From CAZSRX01 sp964609675 [NCBI: uncultured Bacteroidota bacterium] (GTDB lineage Bacteria > CLD3 > SB21), in contig CAZSRX010000020.1 in the NCBI GenBank assembly GCA_964609675.1, positions 1-64,000 on the forward strand: a stretch of 64,000 nucleotides of DNA, given 5' to 3'. The position numbers and the translations under genes are program-made. Within the stretch, counting starts at the first letter, position 1. Every line of letters begins with the position of its first letter. Under the pieces are notes generated by a model. The model made no database searches, was not told the DNA's origin, and saw only the letters and a list, made by a program, of their open reading frames with translations. This document shows positions 56,497 to 64,000 of this stretch, piece by piece.

Positions 56497-56855
56497 ATGT
56501 CGCTCCTTGCTTACCTAATTTATTGCCAACCAGGGATGTGACCACCCCGAGGTTAATTCAGGTTTGTCCGCGCATTCGGACAATTTCAAAAATTTTAAAC
56601 CACTTTTATCAAAGTGGGTGTGCATTTTATATGATTATCAGATAAAAGTCAACAGCTATTTCAATTTTCTGCAATTTTATATTTTTATACAAGATTGCCG
56701 TTAAAAACCATCCGGTATGCCATGAAAAGCGACCGATCGGCGTTTCTTTGTAAACGGTACCGGAAAATTTCTTGACATTTTAAGAAATATTTGCAATCTT
56801 AATTATGTTATATGCAATTGAACGACCGTCAAGACACATAGCACCGGAGGTTCTG
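56497..56855. other. Divergent intergenic region with thrS leader hairpins
   Basis: About 360 bases between thrS (minus) and the small protein before bcp (plus). Two clean hairpins lie on the thrS side: TTGTCCG/CGGACAA at 56564-56583 and CCACTTT/AAAGTGG at 56600-56617. The segment 56620-56820 is AT-rich and should contain both promoters. A TTGACA at 56772 is suggestive, but no convincing -10 box stands at normal spacing. Confidence 0.5.
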
Positions 56856-57071
56856 ATGACCATACGCGTAATTAATAAAGATCATAATATTGTAGAGGAA
56901 TTCAAGAGCAATAACTTGGATTTCATTCGCCGGAGTTATGATGAATTCAGCAATAAGGACAATATGACCGAAGAGGATTATCAAACCCTGGCGGTCCTGA
57001 TTGTTAAAAAGCGTTATGCCGATACACGGTTTGACAACCTCGAATGGGGTACGGAAATCCTGAAAGATTAA
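56856..57071 (+). CDS. Small conserved-looking hypothetical protein
   Basis: A 71-residue acidic, soluble protein from ATG 56856, which has GGAGG just upstream. An earlier ATG in frame (56805) would add 17 residues without a ribosome site. The chain is mostly helical, with a short beta start (M-T-I-R-V-I-N-K). I do not recognise it. Bcp begins four bases after its stop, so it may have a part in peroxide defence, but this is from position only. Confidence 0.65.
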   Translation: MTIRVINKDHNIVEEFKSNNLDFIRRSYDEFSNKDNMTEEDYQTLAVLIVKKRYADTRFDNLEWGTEILKD

Positions 57072-57075
57072 TTAC

Positions 57076-57546
57076 ATGCCGACAAAAAAAATTAAATCCG
57101 GCGACAAAGCGCCGGATTTTGTTTTACCGGATCCGGATGGAAAGGCCTTCCGCCTTTCAGAATTCCGTGGTAAGACGGTAGTTTTATATTTCTATCCGAA
57201 AGACATGACGCCGGGTTGTACGGCGGAGGCCTGCGATTTTAGAGACTTTCATTCGGATTTTATTAAACTCAATGCGGCGGTCTTCGGTGTCAGCCCCGAC
57301 ACGGGTTTATCGCATCAGAAATTTATCCAAAAGCACAATCTGCCTTTCACGCTATTATGCGACGTCGATCATAAAGTAGCGAAGCAGTACGGCGCGTGGG
57401 GGAAAAAGACGTTGTACGGAAAAGAATATACCGGCGTTTTACGCACCACGTTCATCATTAGCCCCGACGGCATCGTCCGGCATGTTTTTACAAACGTCAA
57501 AGTCAAAGGGCACGTGGAATCCATACTATCCCTACTGAAACAATAA
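57076..57546 (+). CDS. bcp: Thioredoxin-dependent thiol peroxidase (peroxiredoxin Q)
   Basis: Reduces hydroperoxides with a thioredoxin. It is 156 residues. The peroxidatic Cys lies in the motif D-M-T-P-G-C-T-A-E-A-C-D-F, with the resolving Cys five residues on, typical of atypical 2-Cys PrxQ. The downstream R-T-T-F-I-I motif supplies the active-site Arg. Confidence 0.95.
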   Translation: MPTKKIKSGDKAPDFVLPDPDGKAFRLSEFRGKTVVLYFYPKDMTPGCTAEACDFRDFHSDFIKLNAAVFGVSPDTGLSHQKFIQKHNLPFTLLCDVDHKVAKQYGAWGKKTLYGKEYTGVLRTTFIISPDGIVRHVFTNVKVKGHVESILSLLKQ

Positions 57547-57564
57547 TCAAATGAATTTTCTGAA

Positions 57565-58074
57565 ATGAGCCGCATTCCCGTGTACATGATTTTTCTGATG
57601 CTTGCCGGTCATTCAATGCTCTCCGCGCAGTACGGCAGCGCCGATTGGGAACGCTATGAATTTAAAAATTACCGGGTAACCTTCTCGGTTCCGAAAGACT
57701 GGTCGGTGACCATCAATGACAGCACCGAAAAAAGCTACATCGAATGCTATAGCCGCGACCAACAGACTTATTTTTTCCTGACCACGGCCGAAAATGAAAA
57801 AAAATCCGAAATCGGTATTGTGCTTTCTTACCTGAAAGTTACCTACAAAGACGCCCAGTTTGAGTCTGATGAGTACCAGAAAATCAACAACATTGAATTT
57901 GTTTTCTGCAATGGGGTTTCTTACATGAACGAAATTCAAACCTATATGCGGCTGGGCGTCGGCAAATATAAAGACTATATTTTTATGATCGACAGCGGCA
58001 CCAATAATTTAGAAAATAACGACGCCCGCGAACTCCTTATTAAAATCATTCAGAGCATCAAAGGCATCCATTAG
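57565..58074 (+). CDS. Exported hypothetical protein
   Basis: A 169-residue protein with a signal peptide ending around L-S-A-Q (22-23). The mature part is beta-rich, with a V-T-F-S-V-P-K-D-W-S-V pattern found in many secreted lipoprotein-like or PsbP/DUF1795-like domains. No function assigned. It lies 18 bases after bcp on the same strand. Confidence 0.65.
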   Translation: MSRIPVYMIFLMLAGHSMLSAQYGSADWERYEFKNYRVTFSVPKDWSVTINDSTEKSYIECYSRDQQTYFFLTTAENEKKSEIGIVLSYLKVTYKDAQFESDEYQKINNIEFVFCNGVSYMNEIQTYMRLGVGKYKDYIFMIDSGTNNLENNDARELLIKIIQSIKGIH

Positions 58075-58107
58075 CGCGATACGGCCTGGATTGCGCTTCC
58101 TGTACAA

Positions 58108-58671
58108 TTGAAAACGCATGCTTTAAATATTCTTTATGGGTTTGCGGTAGCGGCGGCACAACTCGGCATGTTCAACGCCTGTTTGGAATCCGGTTCCGGC
58201 GAGACCTTGCGCACGGTTAGTCGCGTGGAAATCGACCGTTATGTCGGCGTCTGGTACGAAATCGCAAAAATTCCCAACCGTTTTCAGAAACGCTGCGCCG
58301 GCAACACGACAGCCACCTATACGCTGCACAGCGACGGACGTCTGTCGGTCATCAATCAATGCGAAGAATCGGAAGGCGCCATCGCGCGGGTGGAAGGCCT
58401 CGCAAAAATTACGGATACGGTCAGCAACGCCAAATTGAAAGTCAGTTTTTTCAGAATATTCGGCCTACCCGTATATCTCGGCGATTACTGGATCATCGGC
58501 CTGGACGAGGATTACCGTTGGGCGGTGGTCGGCACACCCGGCCGTAAATACGGATGGATACTGAGCCGGACGCCGTTCATGGACGAACAAAGCCGTAAGA
58601 AAGTTGATGCGGTGCTGAAAGAAAATAAATACCGCCCGGAAGATTTTGTTTCGACGCGGCATACCCGATAG
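58108..58671 (+). CDS. Bacterial lipocalin (Blc-like)
   Basis: A 187-residue outer-envelope beta-barrel lipid-binding protein. The lipocalin signature G-V-W-Y-E-I-A-K-I-P is near 47, with a later F-Q-K-R-C. It begins at TTG 58108. The N-terminus is hydrophobic and contains F-N-A-C, a weak lipobox, so it may be lipid-anchored. It is convergent with the broken dtd gene, 36 bases away. Confidence 0.85.
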   Translation: MKTHALNILYGFAVAAAQLGMFNACLESGSGETLRTVSRVEIDRYVGVWYEIAKIPNRFQKRCAGNTTATYTLHSDGRLSVINQCEESEGAIARVEGLAKITDTVSNAKLKVSFFRIFGLPVYLGDYWIIGLDEDYRWAVVGTPGRKYGWILSRTPFMDEQSRKKVDAVLKENKYRPEDFVSTRHTR

Positions 58672-58707
58672 ATACCGGAATGCCTGTGGTTACCGGAAAC
58701 GCCGTTT

Positions 58708-59144
58708 TCAGTCTTCCAAAATAATCGTTACCGGCCCCGTGTTGTGGATTTCCACTTCCATCATTGCGCCGAACCGTCCGGTCTGCACCGATATTTTTTT
58801 TTCCCTGAGTAAGGCCACAAATCTTTCATATAACGGTTCGGCCGTTTCCGGCAGCGCGGCTTCAGTGAAACTGGGTCGATTCCCCTTCCGGGCGTCGCCG
58901 AATAAAGTAAATTGCGAGACGGCAAGAATTTCTCCGCCCGTATCCAGAACCGAAAGGTTCATTTTATTCTCCGCATCAGGAAATATTCTCAGGTGGCGCA
59001 TTTATTCGCCCAAAACGCTAATTGCTTTTCCGTATCATTTTTTCCGATGCCGATGAGCAGTACCAGTCCGTTACCGATGGATGCTACCGTCTCATGGCCG
59101 ATACGCAACCGCGCGCCGGTAACTCTCTGAACAACGATACGCAT
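58708..59144 (-). pseudogene. dtd: D-aminoacyl-tRNA deacylase split by a one-base frameshift
   Basis: Dtd removes D-amino acids from mischarged tRNA. The N-terminal half runs from ATG 59144 for 51 codons (M-R-I-V-V-Q-R-V to F-W-A-N-K-C-A-T) and stops at TGA 58991-58989. The C-terminal half is in the neighbouring frame (58999 to 58708) and begins with L-R-I-F-P-D, exactly the next conserved segment, then S-Q-F-T-L-F-G-D and N-T-G-P-V-T. Joined, they make 145 residues, the normal length. A TAA just before the second frame limits the shift to about 13 bases around 58989-59001. It is either a mutation, a sequencing error, or less likely recoding. It follows lnt by two bases. Confidence 0.88.
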
Positions 59145-59146
59145 AA

Positions 59147-60739
59147 TTAATGTGCATTCCCTGACTGTTTAGGACTTTTTTTATTTCTGATAAACAAACC
59201 GGCTGACCAGACAAGCATTATTAGCGTTACGGCGCCCACGCTAACCGGGAACCAGTCACCGTGTCGCGTATAAAATGAACCGGGTTTTTCCAAAGATATG
59301 GTCTCATAAATCATCGCTTCCGATGGATTAGGGGTCCGGGTCAGTATCCGTCCGGCCGGATCGATGATGCACGAAACTCCTGAATTGGCGCAGCGAACAA
59401 CCGGAATGCGATTTTCTATGGCTCGCAGGACCGCAATTTGCGCATGCTGTTCCGGCGCGATAGTCGCGTCGTACCAGGCGTCGTTGGTTACGATGACAAG
59501 AAATTCGGCACCCCGGACAACCCCCTCCCGGACAATCGGCGCAAAAACGGATTCAAGGCAGATTACCGTACTGAACCGGTACGGTATTCGCTGTCCGGTG
59601 AGTGTATCCGTTTTCTCTATGGTAAAGACCATCATCGAATCCCCGGCGGCATAATCCGACGCGCCGACATCCATCGCCAGAGTCTTTATGGGCAATAAAA
59701 TGCCGGGCACATATTCGCCCAGAGGCACCAGATGCATCTTATCGTACGTTTCAATCGTAGAGTCCTGACGAATCAGGTACACGGAATTGTAACTGCGCCA
59801 GAGCATCGATCCGTCCTTGTTTTCAGTAAATCGTTTATCGGGAATCCCGGTCAGCATGACGGTATTTTGCAAAGTTATCTCGTCAATTATCCGGTTCAGT
59901 TTGAAGGGGTCCCAGCGCAGCCGCACCGGTATGGCGGTTTCCGGCCAGATAATCATATCTTTAGGTTTTCCGCGCAGGGAGCGGGTCTGGTTCATGAGTG
60001 TACGGAAGGCAAAATCGCGCTCCAGCCACTTCCGGTTGGGTTCAATATTAGGTTGCACAATCGCAACCGTAATGGATTTTCCGGAACGCCTCTCCGGCGC
60101 CGGTAGCAGAAACAGGCTCCATAAGATGGGACTGAGTATCAATACCGGAGTAACCACCGCAAAGAACGTCGCTGAATGCCGCGGCTGTCGGTTTTTGGCA
60201 TTCATTAAAAATTTTATCACGAGAAACAAACTGACATTCACGCTCATAACCCAAAACGGTAGCGCGAACATGCCCGTATAGCTGATGAATTGAATCATCG
60301 TAGGATAAGCGGACAGGGGTGTTGCAAAAGAATGCCAGGTAAAGCCAAGTTCTCCGAAGGATTGAAGGTATTCTAACGACGTCCATAATAACGGGGCCAC
60401 CAGAAAACCCTTCGTGCCGAATGCCCTTCCAAAAAGACCTTGCAGCCAGCCGAACGCGCCCCACCAGAGCGCAAGATAGAGTACCATAGCCAGATACATC
60501 CCGGTCGCTTGCAGGGCATCCGCTCCGCTGTTCCAGTTCAGCCAGTACAACATCGCGCCCAGACTCAATAAACCAACGGTATATCCCGTGCGGAATCCCG
60601 AACGAAAGCCGTTGCATTCAAGCAAAGCCAGAAACGGGATGAAAGCTATAAAGGCCAGATAACCGGTGGCAAAAGGCGGAAAGCTCAGGAAAAATAAAAC
60701 TGCGGTTAATAAAGTCAGGATGAATCTGATACGGTGCAT
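59147..60739 (-). CDS. lnt: Apolipoprotein N-acyltransferase
   Basis: Adds the third acyl chain to lipoproteins in the inner membrane. From ATG 60739 it is 530 residues; a TTG 15 codons earlier is less likely. It has about six to seven N-terminal membrane helices, a periplasmic nitrilase domain and a final helix near the C-terminus. Catalytic motifs are I-I-W-P-E-T-A (Glu), Y-D-K-M-H-L-V-P (Lys) and V-I-C-L-E-S (Cys). The many lipoproteins in this window are its likely substrates. It is 57 bases downstream of speA. Confidence 0.95.
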   Translation of the reverse strand: MHRIRFILTLLTAVLFFLSFPPFATGYLAFIAFIPFLALLECNGFRSGFRTGYTVGLLSLGAMLYWLNWNSGADALQATGMYLAMVLYLALWWGAFGWLQGLFGRAFGTKGFLVAPLLWTSLEYLQSFGELGFTWHSFATPLSAYPTMIQFISYTGMFALPFWVMSVNVSLFLVIKFLMNAKNRQPRHSATFFAVVTPVLILSPILWSLFLLPAPERRSGKSITVAIVQPNIEPNRKWLERDFAFRTLMNQTRSLRGKPKDMIIWPETAIPVRLRWDPFKLNRIIDEITLQNTVMLTGIPDKRFTENKDGSMLWRSYNSVYLIRQDSTIETYDKMHLVPLGEYVPGILLPIKTLAMDVGASDYAAGDSMMVFTIEKTDTLTGQRIPYRFSTVICLESVFAPIVREGVVRGAEFLVIVTNDAWYDATIAPEQHAQIAVLRAIENRIPVVRCANSGVSCIIDPAGRILTRTPNPSEAMIYETISLEKPGSFYTRHGDWFPVSVGAVTLIMLVWSAGLFIRNKKSPKQSGNAH

Positions 60740-60795
60740 GCGGGAAACGGCTCTAAACTTGGCGGATGGTAAACGGCGGATCAAGGGCTCAGCAA

Positions 60796-62721
60796 TCAGC
60801 GTTGCCCGCCGTTGGTGCCGGTGTGCAGGTAGGTGTAGTCCTTAATGCCCAGTTCGTAAATGTCGAGCAGGCGTACGCCTTCACTGGGCTTGATAACGCC
60901 TTCCTTGATGCGCTGATCCACGGCCTTTTTAATCAGCTTCACCAGCTCGCCTTCGTTATACTGCACCAGCGTCAGCACTTGCGAGACGTTGGAACCCGGG
61001 AGAATATCTTCCACATAATAATTGTCCGGCTCTTCGTCGTCGAGGAATACATGCACTTCGTTGACGCGTCCGAAGAGGTTGTGCAAATCGCCCATGATAT
61101 CCTGATAAGCGCCTAACAGGAAGATACCCAGATAATACGGCTTGCCGTCCAACGCGTGCAGTTCAAGAGTTTCTTTAACGTCCTTGAGATCAACAAATTT
61201 GCAAATCTTACCGTCGGAATCGCAGGTAATGTCCACCAGTGTGGCCCGCCTGGTTGGTTCTTCCGTCAGGCGGTGAATGGGCACGATGGGGAACAGGTTA
61301 TCGATGGCCCAATGGTCGAGCAGCGACTGAAAAATAGAGAAATTGCACAAGTATTGGTCCGCCAGCTTGGTATTCAGTTCGGCCAGTTCTTCGGGAATAT
61401 TATCCGTATTTTTTGTGAGATCGCGGATGGAAGACACTATTTCCCAGTACAGGTTCTCTACTTTCGCTTTGTCGGCGAGGGACAGATATCCCAGGGAGAA
61501 CAGGGACTGGGATTCCTCGCGCCGCTGGATAGCATCGTGGTACACTTCCAGATAATTCGTGTTCTTTTTGTGAAGTTGATGGCGCAGATCGAGCATTTCC
61601 TGAACGATGTCGGGATCATCAGGCGTAAACTCAATCCGGCGGTTCCGGTAGTGTTTCTCGATGCTGCCGAACGCTTCCACAACCAGAACGGAATGATGCG
61701 CCACAATTGCCCGACCGCTCTCGGAAACGATGTTCGGGTGCGGCACGTCTTCAGCGTTGCAGACTTCCAGGATGGTATAGACGACGTCGTTGGCATATTC
61801 CTGCATGGTGTAGTTCATGCTGCTTCGGAAATCCGAACGCGATCCGTCGTAATCCACGCCCAGTCCGCCGCCAACATCGATGTACTGCATTGGGATGCCC
61901 ATCTTGTGCGCGTTGACATAAATCCGCGCCGCTTCCTTGACCGCCGTCTTGATGGTGCGGATATCCGGAACCTGCGAGCCGATATGAAAGTGCAGCAACT
62001 TGAGCGATTGTTCCAGTCCGTGTTCCTTGAGCAGATCAATCGCTTCGACAAATTCCGGCGTGGACAGCCCGAACTTGGACTGGTCGCCGGTGGAGGCCTC
62101 CCACTTGCCGATGCCCTTCGTGCTCAGCTTGGCGCGGATGCCGATAGAGGGTTCGATGCCCAGTTCCTGCGATACAGCAAGAATCTGATGAAGTTCCGTA
62201 AGTTTCTCCACCACAATAATCACATTCTTCCGCAACTGGTTACCAAGCAAGGCGGTGCGGATAAACGTGGCGTCCTTGTAGCCGTTAGCCACGATCAGCG
62301 TATCCTTATCCTCAATCAGAGCGAGAGCCGCATAAAGCTCCGGCTTACTGCCGCATTCAATGCCATAGCCGAAAGCCGTGCCGGCATCAAGGATTTCCTC
62401 TACCGCCTCGCGCAGTTGATTGACTTTAATCGGAAATACGCCGGTATATTTGCCTTCATAATTGAATTCCGCTATCGCGTTGCGGAAACTTTCATTCAGT
62501 TCCTTGACACGGCTTCGTAGGATGTCCTGAAAACGCACCAGTACCGGTAGGTTAATGCCCCGCTTAATAATGTCCTCCACTACTGTGTACAGGTCAATAG
62601 TAATGTCCGGGTCTTTGGTCGGTGTAACCGAAATATGCCCTTTGGAATTGATATCATAATAGCCCGCTCCCCATTTCTCTACGTTATACAATTTATTGGA
62701 TTGCTCAATCGACCATGCCAA
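60796..62721 (-). CDS. speA: Biosynthetic arginine decarboxylase
   Basis: PLP-dependent fold-III enzyme making agmatine from arginine for polyamines. It is 641 residues, the usual length. The cofactor lysine is in V-F-P-I-K-V-N-Q, with H-F-H-I-G-S-Q and D-V-G-G-G-L-G-V-D-Y, and an N-terminal W-G-A-G-Y-Y-D-I-N. It heads the speA-lnt-dtd group. Together with rocD it marks two fates of arginine/ornithine in this genome. Confidence 0.96.
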   Translation of the reverse strand: MAWSIEQSNKLYNVEKWGAGYYDINSKGHISVTPTKDPDITIDLYTVVEDIIKRGINLPVLVRFQDILRSRVKELNESFRNAIAEFNYEGKYTGVFPIKVNQLREAVEEILDAGTAFGYGIECGSKPELYAALALIEDKDTLIVANGYKDATFIRTALLGNQLRKNVIIVVEKLTELHQILAVSQELGIEPSIGIRAKLSTKGIGKWEASTGDQSKFGLSTPEFVEAIDLLKEHGLEQSLKLLHFHIGSQVPDIRTIKTAVKEAARIYVNAHKMGIPMQYIDVGGGLGVDYDGSRSDFRSSMNYTMQEYANDVVYTILEVCNAEDVPHPNIVSESGRAIVAHHSVLVVEAFGSIEKHYRNRRIEFTPDDPDIVQEMLDLRHQLHKKNTNYLEVYHDAIQRREESQSLFSLGYLSLADKAKVENLYWEIVSSIRDLTKNTDNIPEELAELNTKLADQYLCNFSIFQSLLDHWAIDNLFPIVPIHRLTEEPTRRATLVDITCDSDGKICKFVDLKDVKETLELHALDGKPYYLGIFLLGAYQDIMGDLHNLFGRVNEVHVFLDDEEPDNYYVEDILPGSNVSQVLTLVQYNEGELVKLIKKAVDQRIKEGVIKPSEGVRLLDIYELGIKDYTYLHTGTNGGQR

Positions 62722-62883
62722 GGCAGTTGCCCTCCCGAGAAAATTTTATAAATGCGTTTTAAAGCCCGGGCCGGATTAACCCGTCCGGATAAACGTTGCA
62801 AACTATAAAATGTCTCCAATAAATGCAAAAGTTTTTTCGGATTATTTTATCCATCGCTTAACCTCTCATGGGGCCATTGGATA

Positions 62884-64000
62884 CTATTTAAGAAGAAGAA
62901 TTTTTCTGGTATCCGTGCTGTGTTTCCCCTCAATGCGCACGATATACACGCCGCTTGAGACCGGAAAGCCGCGGTCGTTTCGTCCGTTCCATTCCTGACG
63001 GTACAGGCCCCTTGCATACCGTTTTTTATTAATAAGCGTACCGACTTTTTGTCCGAGGATATTGTAAAGTGTCATCGTAATCTCGGTAGGTTCATGAACA
63101 TAAAACTGCAGGGTGGTTGAAGGATTAAAGGGGTTGGGATAATTCGGAAGCATTGCTATCGCCCCCGAAGAAGGTTGGATGGTTTTCTCTTCGACCGGAT
63201 AACCGTATAACCGGATATCATCCAGATACCAGCCGTCGGCGACAATCCAGCCGTCCGTTTGCAGTTGAAAGCGTATGTTAATGCTGTCCTGTCCGCTGAA
63301 ATCACGGAGATCAATGACTTCCCTTACCCATTCCGTCTGGGTGCTGTCATAGCCAAAAACCGATGTGTCCGCCTGGGCTGGCGCTTTTCCGGAGGCGCGC
63401 CGGGCATGCGTTCCGCGAAGATAAACCCAGGAACGACCGCCGTTCGTTGAAATAGATACCGTCGCAAAATCGTACCGCGGTTCAATATCCCATTTCGTTT
63501 GAAACTCAAGCCGGGGCATAACCATACCGGCCAAACTGATGGCGCCTTTATTTATCAGAGTGGATAAGGCGTGATTGTAATATAGCCGGTCGGGCGAATC
63601 GGTGAACGACGCCGGCGGTGAATACGCATCCGCATGCAACCCCCAGCCGCCTTCTGCCTGCCAGCCCGTTATGGACGATGCGGAATCATTGATAAACCAT
63701 ACCGGCGTTCCCGTCACGAATTCAAAAGTCGCGTGGTACAGGGCATCATCGACATGAAAGGTCAGATGCATAGTAATTATTCTTCCCCGTCCGGCTGTGG
63801 GGCGAAGGAAGAATGCAAACGGATCCCCCTCATTACTAAAGTGGCCGTAACCGCTTATTGTTCCAAGCACCGACACGGAATCCGTCACGACGACATGGCT
63901 GTCGGATGATGATAACGTTACCCGTACGCTGTCCCGGGTAACTCCGATCCCCAGATTGGAATAACGGACATACGCACGCGCGCTTTCGCCGGGATTTACA
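62884..64000 (-). CDS. Type IX-exported protein, 5' end beyond the window
   Basis: The reading frame runs from the window edge (64000) to a stop at 62884 with no break, so the gene starts outside. A GTG at 63888 is internal. The visible part begins N-P-G-E-S-A-R-A-Y-V-R, a CARDB/beta-sandwich pattern often found behind C25-type peptidases, then a long beta-rich domain with F-D-S-T-like repeats and D-D-I-R-L-Y-G (a jelly-roll ending). It ends with a full type IX sorting domain (N-Y-P-N-P-F-N-P-S-T, W-N-G-R-N-D, I-L-L-L-K). A cell-surface or secreted protease is plausible but the catalytic part is not in view. Confidence 0.82.
   Translation of the reverse strand, partial: VNPGESARAYVRYSNLGIGVTRDSVRVTLSSSDSHVVVTDSVSVLGTISGYGHFSNEGDPFAFFLRPTAGRGRIITMHLTFHVDDALYHATFEFVTGTPVWFINDSASSITGWQAEGGWGLHADAYSPPASFTDSPDRLYYNHALSTLINKGAISLAGMVMPRLEFQTKWDIEPRYDFATVSISTNGGRSWVYLRGTHARRASGKAPAQADTSVFGYDSTQTEWVREVIDLRDFSGQDSINIRFQLQTDGWIVADGWYLDDIRLYGYPVEEKTIQPSSGAIAMLPNYPNPFNPSTTLQFYVHEPTEITMTLYNILGQKVGTLINKKRYARGLYRQEWNGRNDRGFPVSSGVYIVRIEGKHSTDTRKILLLK

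Noticed and set aside
56520-56560. T-box-like GGGGTGGTCAC in the thrS leader
   Set aside because: The T-box core needs AGGGTGGNACCGCG; the match is partial, there is no terminator/antiterminator pair, and T-boxes are rare outside Firmicutes and a few other phyla.
56772-56810. TTGACA as a -35 box for the bcp group
   Set aside because: No acceptable -10 element lies 16-19 bases on, and FCB promoters often differ from this consensus.
61156-62520. 454-codon plus-strand frame opposite speA
   Set aside because: Mirror frame of a well-conserved enzyme with no recognisable protein features.

Overview
The window reads as an ordinary chromosomal stretch of a Gram-negative bacterium of the Fibrobacterota-Chlorobiota-Bacteroidota (FCB) type. 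Two proteins end in C-terminal sorting domains of the type IX secretion kind (an N-Y-P-N-P-F-N-P motif, then a FlgD-like Ig fold, then a basic tail). There is also a PorD-like type IX secretion component, the non-mevalonate enzyme Dxr, an outer-membrane lipoprotein pathway (Lnt), a beta-barrel protein, an RND pump and a giant alpha-2-macroglobulin. The sorting-domain style recalls Calditrichota, Ignavibacteria, KSB1 or Marinimicrobia-like lineages more than Bacteroidia, but the species cannot be fixed from this. I see no rRNA, tRNA, CRISPR, insertion sequence or prophage.

Layout. 1-2068 (+): LytS/LytR-type two-component pair. 2287-3866 (-): sorting-domain protein and sirtuin. 4027-4728 (+): an AcpH-like unknown. 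4797-14663 (-): molybdenum subunit of xanthine dehydrogenase without its partner, a cyclic 2,3-diphosphoglycerate synthetase-family GTPase with ornithine aminotransferase, an aldo/keto reductase, an NtrC-type regulator, PorD, a zinc-ribbon coiled coil and FolE. 15057-19644 (+): a phosphohexomutase carrying a histone H1-like tail, an antitoxin/PIN toxin pair, glutamate formimidoyltransferase and a gate-domain membrane protein. 19663-30571 (-): a thiamine-binding protein, then a long run dxr-rseP-tgt-rhodanese-def-hydrolase-RND adaptor-RND pump-metallohydrolase. 30726-34294 (+): a REC-kinase, ComF, a lipid kinase and a Crp/Fnr regulator. 34419-44227 (-): alpha-2-macroglobulin, a fused pseudo-isochorismatase/TCAD9-like kinase, a PHP phosphoesterase and a DHH phosphoesterase. 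44379-56496 (-): the translation cluster thrS-infC-rpmI-rplT-pheS, running into ridA, a lipid kinase, a two-CW histidine kinase, an HD-GYP regulator, a lipoprotein and a beta-barrel. 56856-58671 (+): a small protein, Bcp, a secreted unknown and a lipocalin. 58708-64000 (-): broken dtd, lnt, speA and a sorting-domain protein cut by the window edge.

The most interesting points are: (1) the isochorismatase-fold/TCAD9-like kinase fusion, whose hydrolase half has lost all three catalytic residues, next to a PHP phosphoesterase; (2) a phosphohexomutase with about 90 residues of histone-like Lys/Ala-rich tail; (3) a lipid kinase whose conserved N-terminus has no normal start codon and lies in frame behind the ridA stop; (4) infC beginning at ATC; (5) RseP with an insertion of about 120 residues; (6) an alpha/beta hydrolase with Asp as predicted nucleophile; (7) dtd split by a one-base frameshift. 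All family names come from reading motifs by eye; no searches were run.
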